6,919 bases of DNA from Victivallales bacterium (lineage in GTDB: Bacteria; Verrucomicrobiota; Lentisphaeria; Oligosphaerales; Oligosphaeraceae): NCBI GenBank assembly GCA_017538465.1, contig JAFYIW010000122.1, positions 1-6,919 of the forward strand. Reading direction: 5' to 3'. How positions within the stretch are numbered: the first letter of the stretch is position 1; each line of letters opens with the position of its first letter. A model generated the notes under the pieces. The model saw only the letters and a list, made by a program, of their open reading frames with translations. It did no database searches and was not told the DNA's origin. A program made the position numbers and the translations under genes. Positions 1-5,101 of the stretch are shown here, piece by piece.

Positions 1-147
1 CCTCATAGCCTTGCTTTCTACCTTTTCCATTTGTTCCCGATCCTTCGAGTTCAATTCCTCATTTGTTGCCTTTCCTGGCATGGCTGAAGAAATCGCCCCG
101 GTACCAACAAGTACAAAAAGCAGAATAAAAAGAAAGATATAAAACAT
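1..147 (-). CDS. Partial small secreted protein, N-terminus only, function unknown
   Basis: The gene runs off the left edge; 49 codons are visible. The protein begins MFYIFLFILLFVLVG, a strongly hydrophobic stretch of about 20 residues. After an Ala-Ile-Ser-Ser-Ala segment that looks like a signal peptidase I site (cleavage near residue 22), the mature part is charged and probably helical (KATNEELNSKDREQMEKVE). It is therefore likely exported or membrane-anchored. The start is well supported: AAGGAG lies 7 bases upstream of ATG (155-160 on the plus strand), the best ribosome binding site in the window, and a near-consensus promoter sits just beyond it. The visible part is about 41% GC, clearly lower than the GC-rich genes to the right, which may mean a different origin. 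I do not recognise the family. It could also be a short single-pass membrane protein. Confidence 0.75.
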   Translation of the reverse strand, partial: MFYIFLFILLFVLVGTGAISSAMPGKATNEELNSKDREQMEKVESKAMR

Positions 148-173
148 TATTGATCTCCTTACCCACTTTCTTT

Positions 174-201
174 AATATAACACGCAAACACAAAATGTCA
201 A
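174..201 (-). promoter_or_regulatory. Sigma-70-like promoter of the secreted-protein gene
   Basis: Read on the minus strand, a perfect -35 TTGACA (201-196) is followed after 16 bases by TATATT (179-174), five of six matches to the -10 consensus. Transcription would start near 167, giving a 5' leader of about 20 bases that holds the AAGGAG ribosome binding site. The -35 box lies over codons 1-3 of the divergent tape-measure fragment, so the two starts share DNA. This is the strongest promoter match in the window. Confidence 0.7.
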
Positions 202-710
202 TCACCAACATCAATGCAGGTCAGGCGGTTGTCCAGATCATCGGCAACGACTCAAAATTGAAAAAAGTCCTGAATGATGCCGGTGCCGGTATCCAAGGTT
301 TTGCCCAGAAGTGGACCGCCATCGGGGCCCGCCTCCAGGCCGCCGGCCAGATGATGTTCGCGCCGTTCCAGGAGGCCATCCGCGTATTCGCGGACTTCGA
401 CGACCAGATGCGCCGCGTGGCCGCCGTCTCCGGAGCCTCCGGCAAGGCCTTCGCCGACCTGACTGCCCAGGCGAAGGCGCTGGGGGCCTCCACCGCCTTC
501 ACCGCCTCCCAGGTGGCAGCCGGAATGAGCTCCTTGGGGATGATGGGCTTCTCCCCCAAGGAAATCTCCGGCGCGATGGAGAGCGTGATGAACCTCTCCC
601 GCGCCACCTCCACGGAACTGGCCGAGGCCGCCTCCATCGCCGCGAATCAGCTGCGGCAGAGTGAGAATAATAGTCGTTATTGCTTAGGGGAGATAAACTT
701 GTCGAAATAG
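195..710 (+). pseudogene. Truncated phage tail tape-measure protein, N-terminal fragment
   Basis: The frame from ATG at 195 encodes a tape-measure-like N-terminus: an Ala/Gly-rich helical region followed by segments typical of the conserved tape-measure core, FADFDDQMRRVAAVSGA, LTAQAKALGASTAFTASQV and LSRATSTELAEAASIAANQL. Tape-measure proteins set phage tail length and usually have many hundreds of residues. Here recognisable sequence stops at about 659 (after NQLRQ), and the frame then runs through 16 unrelated residues, the last of them read antisense through the 3' end of the reductase gene, to a stop at 710. No ribosome binding site precedes ATG, and the first codons overlap a divergent promoter. 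The frame stays open further upstream to 150, but the phage-like sequence begins at 195. No other tail gene is nearby. I infer a decayed prophage remnant or a rearrangement joint; a misassembly is possible. The gene product is unlikely to be functional. Confidence 0.75.
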
Positions 711-1411
711 ATTCGTTCGGCAGGGATGCCGTGTTTGGCGAGGACGGCCTGGCAGGCGTCGAGCATTCCAGGTGAACCGCAGAGGTACGCCTCCAATTCG
801 GCGGCGTCAGGCATTGCGGAGAGATGGCGGTCCAGAACTTCGGTGATGAGACCAGTCTCGCCAGCCCATTGGTCGTCAGGCTGTGGCGCAGAGAGGGCAG
901 GGACGAAGCGGAAACCAGGGATGGTCTGTTCAAAGGCGCTCAGTTCATCGGTGAGATAGAGTTGTGCCTTGCAGGTCGCGCCGAAGAAGAGCGTGGTGGC
1001 GGGCTTGACGACTTGTTCGTCCCGCATCTGCTGGAGGATGCTGCGCAGAGCGGAGAGTCCGCTGCCACCACCGATGAGGACCGCAGGTCGTCCCGAGTCC
1101 TGCAGACGGAATTTGCCGTTGGGACCGGCCAGCACCAGCTCGTCGCCGACCTGCGCCTGCTCGAAGAGCCACTTGGTGCCTGGTCCGGCGGGCGTCTTGC
1201 GGATGATGAACTCCAGGATGCCTGGGAGTTGGCCGTCGCAGGCGATGGAGAAGCATCGGCGTAGCGTAGTGCCGTCTGGAGCGGGAATGCGCCATTGCAT
1301 CCAGGCCCCAGGCACGACCTCGAAGGTCGCGGGCTCGACGGCCTCGACGCGCACGAGCAGGATGTCGGCGGTCATCGGAAGCTTGGCGGAGATGCGAACG
1401 CGGTATTCCAT
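677..1411 (-). CDS. Ferredoxin reductase-like FAD/NAD(P)-binding oxidoreductase
   Basis: This 244-residue protein has the two-domain layout of the ferredoxin-NADP reductase superfamily. The N-terminal flavin-binding barrel spans roughly residues 1-103, with the flavin motif RRCFSIA (51-57) and GPNGKF (96-101). The nucleotide-binding domain follows, with the glycine loop IGGGSGLSALRSIL (113-126), FFGATCKAQLYLTDEL (142-157), YLCGSPGMLDA (209-219) and the C-terminal IYFDKF (234-239). Family members move electrons between NAD(P)H and a partner through FAD. No 2Fe-2S ferredoxin domain is present, so it would need a separate acceptor. Two usual prolines are replaced: Ala121 in the glycine loop and Ser213 after Cys-Gly. 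It is probably cytoplasmic; there is no signal peptide. The ATG has no Shine-Dalgarno sequence and sits 4 bases from a heptamer repeat. It lies 130 bases downstream of the permease gene, so co-transcription is possible but not shown. The family is clear; the physiological partner is unknown. Confidence 0.88.
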   Translation of the reverse strand: MEYRVRISAKLPMTADILLVRVEAVEPATFEVVPGAWMQWRIPAPDGTTLRRCFSIACDGQLPGILEFIIRKTPAGPGTKWLFEQAQVGDELVLAGPNGKFRLQDSGRPAVLIGGGSGLSALRSILQQMRDEQVVKPATTLFFGATCKAQLYLTDELSAFEQTIPGFRFVPALSAPQPDDQWAGETGLITEVLDRHLSAMPDAAELEAYLCGSPGMLDACQAVLAKHGIPAERIYFDKFISPKQ

Positions 1412-1415
1412 AAAA

Positions 1416-1443
1416 GGTTAAAGTTTAAAGGTTAAGGGTTAAA
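1416..1443. repeat. Four tandem heptamers at the reductase start
   Basis: On the plus strand the 28 bases read GGTTAAA, GTTTAAA, GGTTAAG, GGTTAAA, four contiguous 7-bp units with one change each in the second and third. On the coding (minus) strand this is a TTTAACC-type repeat ending 4 bases before the reductase ATG, in the place where a ribosome binding site would be. The function is unknown; slippage could alter the leader length. Confidence 0.8.
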
Positions 1444-1540
1444 TTTTCCCTGGTTCTCGGCAGCTTGCGGGCGAGCTTTTCCCCGGTTCTCGGCCGCTTG
1501 CGGGCGAGCTTTCCCCTGGTTCTCGGCCGCTTGCGGGCGA
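1444..1540. repeat. Three tandem 33-bp units, each with an imperfect palindrome
   Basis: Copies start at 1444, 1477 and 1510; the GGTTCTCGG marker recurs at 1452, 1485 and 1518, exactly 33 bp apart, and copies differ at only a few bases. The third copy loses its last bases where the permease stop codon begins (1542). Each unit contains an imperfect inverted repeat, CTCGGCCGC then TT then GCGGGCGAG, with a central mismatch (copy 1 has an extra change). The same core occurs at 3657-3676. This fits an extragenic palindromic repeat family (REP-like), but no known family name can be assigned from sequence alone. Confidence 0.85.
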
Positions 1541-1541
1541 A

Positions 1542-2768
1542 TTACTCGTACCTCAGGCAGTCGATGGGGTTGAGATTGGAGGCACGGTAGGCGGGATAGA
1601 AGCCGAAGAAGATGCCCACGAAAGCCGAGAAGGCGAAGGAGACCGCAATGGAACTCTCGGTAATCAGAATCGGCCAGTTCTGGATGTTCCCGACCATTTT
1701 CGCCCCGACGACGCCCAGAATGGTGCCCAAAAGTCCGCCGACGCACGCCAGCGTCATCGCCTCCAGCAGGAACTGCATCAGGATGTCAATCGGGCGAGCA
1801 CCAATGGCCATGCGCAGACCAATTTCCTTGGTACGCTCGGTCACCGAGACCAGCATGATGTTCATGATGCCGATGCCGCCGACAATCAGCGAAATGGATG
1901 CCACCGCGCCCAGCAAGACGGTGATGGTGGAGGAGATGGAGGTCACCATCTCCGTAATTTCGGTCATGTCGCGGATGTTGAAGTCGTCCTCCTTGCCGTC
2001 CTTGAGGCGGTGGCGCTGACGCAGCATCGCCGTGAACTCGGTCTTGGCCTCCTCCAGGTCGCCCATGTCGTGCAACGATACCAAAATCTGGTTGACGTTG
2101 TTGAAGACGGAATTCTGAAGAGTTCGCCGCACGGTGGTGTAGGGCATGATCAAGATGTCGTCCTGATCCTGTCCCATCGAGTTGGAGCCCTTCTTCTCCA
2201 TCACGCCGATGACCTTGAAAGACATGTTCTTGACGCGCATGGTCTTCCCGATGGGGTCGATGCCCGGGAAGAGGTTGTCCACCACGGTCTGTCCCAAGAT
2301 GACGACGCGTTTGCCCGCATGGACGTCCTCCTCCGTGAAGAAGGTGCCGTTGCCGATATTCCATCCACGTACGGCGGGGAAGCCGGTGCCTACGCCGGAG
2401 ACCTGCGTGGACCAGTTGTTCTCGCCATAGATGACCTGTGCGTTGGCGCGAATCATCGGCGTCTGGGCGGCGACCAGCTCGGGGTAGTCCTGCGCCAGTT
2501 GTTCGCCATCCTCGGCGGTGAGGGTGTTGGAGGCGCCGGCTCCCATGTGCATGCCGCCGGAGCGCATGGACCCCGGAAAGATCATCACCAGGTTGTTGCC
2601 CATCGAATTGATGGAGCTTTTCATCTGTTCGCTGGCGCCATTGCCAATCGCAATCACTGCGATGACCGCCGCAATGCCGACGATGATGCCTAGCGCGGTG
2701 AGCAGGCTTCGCACTTTGTTGCGCCAGATGGCCCGAAGGGCAACTCGAAAAATCATCAGGATATTCAT
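1542..2768 (-). CDS. macB: MacB/FtsX-type ABC transporter permease
   Basis: This 408-residue inner-membrane protein has the architecture of the permease half of MacB. There is one membrane helix near the N-terminus (about 21-42, after the basic AIWRNKVR), then a large periplasmic domain (about 45-275) with VVILGQTVVDNLFPG, DPIGKTMRVKNMSFKVIGV and MPYTT landmarks. Three C-terminal helices of the FtsX domain follow (about 283-307, 333-358 and 373-394). The conserved cytoplasmic loop ERTKEIGLRMAIGA (311-324) and the final YPAYRASNLNPIDCLRYE are hallmark sequences of the family. These proteins are mechanotransmitters: ATP hydrolysis on the cytoplasmic side moves the periplasmic domain, driving substrate through the adaptor and outer-membrane duct. 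Unlike E. coli MacB, the ATPase is a separate gene, ending 13 bases upstream, so translation is probably coupled. Only a weak AGGCAG precedes ATG. A LolC-like lipoprotein-release role is less likely given the adaptor and OEP partners. Confidence 0.93.
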   Translation of the reverse strand: MNILMIFRVALRAIWRNKVRSLLTALGIIVGIAAVIAVIAIGNGASEQMKSSINSMGNNLVMIFPGSMRSGGMHMGAGASNTLTAEDGEQLAQDYPELVAAQTPMIRANAQVIYGENNWSTQVSGVGTGFPAVRGWNIGNGTFFTEEDVHAGKRVVILGQTVVDNLFPGIDPIGKTMRVKNMSFKVIGVMEKKGSNSMGQDQDDILIMPYTTVRRTLQNSVFNNVNQILVSLHDMGDLEEAKTEFTAMLRQRHRLKDGKEDDFNIRDMTEITEMVTSISSTITVLLGAVASISLIVGGIGIMNIMLVSVTERTKEIGLRMAIGARPIDILMQFLLEAMTLACVGGLLGTILGVVGAKMVGNIQNWPILITESSIAVSFAFSAFVGIFFGFYPAYRASNLNPIDCLRYE

Positions 2769-2781
2769 CGTTCTGCCTGAC

Positions 2782-3471
2782 TTATTTGGAATTGACGATT
2801 ATTTGATCCACTTTGCCGTCCTTCATCACAATCTGCCGCTTGGCGTAGGCGGCGACATCCGGTTCGTGGGTGACCATGATGATGGTGATGCCCTTGGCGT
2901 TGAGTTCCTGTAGAAAAGTGACGATTTCGACGGTGGCTTTGGAGTCGAGGTTGCCGGTCGGCTCGTCCGCCAGGATGACCGGCGGGTCATTCATCAGAGC
3001 CCGCGCGATGGCGACGCGCTGCTGCTGTCCGCCCGAGAGCTGGGCGGGCGTGTGATAGAGACGTTTGCCCAACCCGACCATCTCCAGCAACTCTATGGCG
3101 CGCTTGCGGCGGGCCTCCGAGGAGATCTTCACGCCGCCATAGAAGGAGGGCAGCTCGACATTCTCGATGGCGGTGGTCCGTGGCAGCAGATTGAAATTCT
3201 GGAAGACAAAGCCCAACTTGCGATTGCGGAAACGCGCCAGCTCGTTCTTGGACATCGTGGAGACCTCGCGGCCATCCAGCTTGTAGGAACCCGAGGTGGG
3301 CTGGTCCAACGCCCCCAGGATGTTCAGCATCGTGCTTTTGCCCGAGCCGGAATGCCCCATGATGGCCACGAACTCACCATAGTCGATGGACAGCGACACG
3401 CCATCCAAGGCATTCACCTTGGTGTCGCCCATCGAGTAGGTCTTGTACATGTCTTTGATTTCAATTAACAT
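2782..3471 (-). CDS. MacB/LolD-type ABC transporter ATP-binding protein
   Basis: This 229-residue ATPase contains every core motif: Walker A GHSGSGKST (39-47), Q-loop Gln91 in FVFQNFNLLP, signature LSGGQQQR (145-152), Walker B VILADEPTGNLDS (165-177) and switch His202 in VTHEP. The FQNFNLLP and ADEPTGNLDS wording is typical of the MacB/LolD/FtsE branch. It is cytoplasmic and would dimerise to power the permease encoded next (gap 13 bases). The frame is open upstream to 3570, but the start is placed at ATG 3471 because homology begins with MLIEIKDMYKTYSMGDT and the upstream codons read through palindromic spacer DNA. No Shine-Dalgarno sequence is visible before it. It lies 206 bases downstream of the adaptor gene, a wide gap for a tightly linked operon, filled by repeats. 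Confidence 0.95.
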   Translation of the reverse strand: MLIEIKDMYKTYSMGDTKVNALDGVSLSIDYGEFVAIMGHSGSGKSTMLNILGALDQPTSGSYKLDGREVSTMSKNELARFRNRKLGFVFQNFNLLPRTTAIENVELPSFYGGVKISSEARRKRAIELLEMVGLGKRLYHTPAQLSGGQQQRVAIARALMNDPPVILADEPTGNLDSKATVEIVTFLQELNAKGITIIMVTHEPDVAAYAKRQIVMKDGKVDQIIVNSK

Positions 3472-3538
3472 AGATATGCGGGAGGAGCAGGGGTTGGGCG
3501 GTATGCGACGATCACCAACCCTGGTTGGGGATTGCTTC

Positions 3539-3569
3539 TGGAACTTGCCCGCGGCGCGGGCGAGTTCCA
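3539..3569. repeat. Long extragenic hairpin, 14-bp arms
   Basis: The left arm TGGAACTTGCCCGC (3539-3552) pairs with GCGGGCGAGTTCCA (3556-3569) across the 3-base loop GGC, with one non-Watson-Crick position (T opposite G). Its inner part, CTTGCCCGC/GCGGGCGAG, resembles the palindrome cores at 3657-3676 and 1444-1540. It lies 68 bases upstream of the ATPase ATG and could stabilise the adaptor transcript end or attenuate downstream expression; that role is inference. Confidence 0.8.
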
Positions 3570-3656
3570 AGGAAACTGATGCCTAGGCGCTGGAATGCCA
3601 GGGGTGCCTACGCGCGTGTGAGCCTACAATTGGGCGGTGGTAGAAAGCCCTCGGTT

Positions 3657-3676
3657 CTCGTCCGCGTGCGGACGAG
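3657..3676. repeat. Perfect 9-bp palindrome abutting the adaptor stop codon
   Basis: CTCGTCCGC (3657-3665) and GCGGACGAG (3668-3676) are perfect inverted repeats around GT. The element begins one base beyond the adaptor TAG stop (3678-3680). The flank GGTTCTCG and trailing C match the 33-bp tandem units at 1444-1540. The central arm pair is T:A here, C:G in the 3539 hairpin and a G/G mismatch in the 33-bp units, consistent with members of one diverged family. Confidence 0.85.
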
Positions 3677-3677
3677 C

Positions 3678-5081
3678 CTACATCCTAGGCGGCGGACCGC
3701 CTGCCCCACCGCGGCGGTTGCCGCCCCGGCCGGGAGGGGTAGGCATGAAGGGGTTCTTAGGCTGGTCGCCGGTCCCTTGGTTGGCCTGCGCAGCCGTCTG
3801 TTTGCCAACCACCACGTTCTTGCCCAAAAGCTCTTCGCCATCCAAAATGACCGTGTTCACGCCGTCGCTGATGCCAGTGCGGACGGTGACGGGGTGGATT
3901 TCCGTGTCGGAATCCGCAATCCAAATGGTGGCGTAGGTGACCTCCTCGCCCGCTTGTACGTCGTCATTGGCTTTCGATGGAATTTGTGGCCTCTTCGGGA
4001 AACCCTCCGGAATACGCCCCTCGCCGACGGGAGGACCTTGCGGCGATCCAGCCTGAAAATTGCCGCTCGGCGACGCGGAAGCCTGATTCGGCGGAGTGAA
4101 ACGCGTGGCCGCATTGGGGACAACGACGCTGTCGGAGGCGTCTTGGGTAATGATGGAGAGGTTGGCGGTCATGCCGGGGAAGAGCTTTTCGCCTGGATTC
4201 TCGGCTTCCACGATGACGGGATAGGTCACCACGTTGGAGGTGGTGGTCGATGAAAGCCGAATCTGGGTGACTTTTCCCGTGAAGACCGTTTTGTAGGCAT
4301 CCACCGTGAATTTGACCGCTTGGCCGACACGGATGCCACCGATGTCCGCCTCGGGAATGGCGGCCTCGACCTGCACCACAGAGAGGTCGGTGGCGATGGT
4401 GAAGAGCGCGGTGGCGTTCATTGAGGAGACGACGGTCTGTCCCTTGTCCACGGAACGATCGATGACCACGCCCGTCACTGGCGATGTGATGGTGCAGTAA
4501 CTCAGGTTGGTCTCGGCGTTCTTGACGGCGGCTTTGGCCTGTTCGATGGCGGCCTTGGCCTGTTCGATGGATGCCTCGTTCTGCTTACGGGTGGCCACCA
4601 ACTCGTCATAGCTCGCCTGCGCGGAGTCCAGTTCCGCATCAGTGGTCATTCCGCGCTCGGCTAGCTTCTTCTGACGGGTGAGTTCCTTTTCCGCATAGTT
4701 GAGTTGCGCGGTGGTGCGCTCCAGCGTCGCCTCGGCGGCCTTGAGGGAAGCCTGCTGAGAGGCCAGGGAGGCGCGTTGGGAGGCCAGCGCGGATTGGTAG
4801 GTGTCCGGGTCAATCAAGGCGATGACCTGTCCCTCCGTGACGCGGGAATTGTAGTCCACAGGCAAGGCGATGATCTCGCCGGTGACCTGGGTGGTCACGG
4901 AGACTTTCTGTATCGGATCCACGATGCCCGTGGCGGTGACTTCCTCGGTGACATTGCCGCGGCGTATCTCCTGGGTCCGGTAGCGGATTGTTTCTTCCTG
5001 CACATGACGATGCTTTTTCCAGTAATAGAACGCGCCGCCGGCAATGGCCAGGACTATAAGGATGATGATGGCTTTTTTCAT
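3678..5081 (-). CDS. macA: MacA/HlyD-type periplasmic adaptor of a tripartite efflux pump
   Basis: This 467-residue membrane fusion protein starts with a single membrane anchor (AIIILIVLAIAGGAFYYW, about 4-21). Next is the first half of the lipoyl-like barrel-sandwich (about 44-95: TEEVTATGIVDPIQ, VTGEIIALPVDYNSRV). A coiled-coil hairpin rich in Ala, Gln and Glu follows (about 96-193), then the second lipoyl half (TITSPVTGVVIDRSVDKGQ, 197-215), a beta-barrel domain (about 230-312) and a membrane-proximal domain. The protein would bridge the permease and the outer-membrane channel. Residues about 328-378 form a Pro/Ser/Gly-rich stretch that looks like an insertion in the membrane-proximal domain, and the end is a Gly/Pro/Arg-rich tail (PPGRGGNRRGGAGGPPPRM). 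It starts 20 bases after the efflux lipoprotein gene ends, indicating one operon. The ATG has no Shine-Dalgarno sequence; the hydrophobic anchor immediately downstream supports this start. Confidence 0.93.
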   Translation of the reverse strand: MKKAIIILIVLAIAGGAFYYWKKHRHVQEETIRYRTQEIRRGNVTEEVTATGIVDPIQKVSVTTQVTGEIIALPVDYNSRVTEGQVIALIDPDTYQSALASQRASLASQQASLKAAEATLERTTAQLNYAEKELTRQKKLAERGMTTDAELDSAQASYDELVATRKQNEASIEQAKAAIEQAKAAVKNAETNLSYCTITSPVTGVVIDRSVDKGQTVVSSMNATALFTIATDLSVVQVEAAIPEADIGGIRVGQAVKFTVDAYKTVFTGKVTQIRLSSTTTSNVVTYPVIVEAENPGEKLFPGMTANLSIITQDASDSVVVPNAATRFTPPNQASASPSGNFQAGSPQGPPVGEGRIPEGFPKRPQIPSKANDDVQAGEEVTYATIWIADSDTEIHPVTVRTGISDGVNTVILDGEELLGKNVVVGKQTAAQANQGTGDQPKNPFMPTPPGRGGNRRGGAGGPPPRM

Positions 5082-5101
5082 GGTGGGCTAGGATGGGACA
5101 A

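Larger units (their letters stand above)
3472..3677. other. Hairpin-rich spacer between adaptor and ATPase genes
   Basis: No gene is seen here. The 206 bases hold at least four inverted repeats: CCAACC/GGTTGG with a 2-base loop (3515-3528); a long hairpin at 3539-3569; an interrupted one with outer arms TAGGC (3584-3588) and GCCTA (3606-3610) and inner CTGG/CCAG; and a perfect palindrome at 3657-3676. GAGCCTACA also occurs twice (3620-3628 and 3674-3682). The density suggests accumulated extragenic repeats. None is followed by a clear T-tract on the minus strand, so I do not call a terminator. Confidence 0.7.

Noticed and set aside
221..637. Minus-strand frame opposite the tape-measure fragment
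   Set aside because: The plus strand carries recognisable tape-measure sequence; the antisense frame has no family features.
1444..1480. Hairpin plus TTTT as a plus-strand terminator
   Set aside because: No plus-strand gene runs into this position, and the stem is imperfect.
1444..1540. Possible CRISPR array
   Set aside because: The 33-bp copies are contiguous with no unique spacers, and no cas gene is present.
1432..1746. Minus-strand frame with an 11-residue repeat (RPQAAENQGKA-like)
   Set aside because: Its upstream two thirds lies out of frame inside the well-conserved permease gene, and the repeat is simply the translation of the 33-bp tandem units.
2010..2693. Long plus-strand frame (227 codons) opposite the permease gene
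   Set aside because: It is antisense to conserved permease sequence, has no recognisable domain and is explained by GC-rich codon structure.
3472..3570. Upstream extension of the ATPase frame to 3570
   Set aside because: Those 33 codons read through palindromic spacer DNA and precede the conserved MLIEIKDMYK start.
3525..4253. Long plus-strand frame (242 codons) opposite the adaptor gene
   Set aside because: It is Arg/Gly-rich shadow translation of the adaptor and spacer repeats, with no domain or ribosome binding site.
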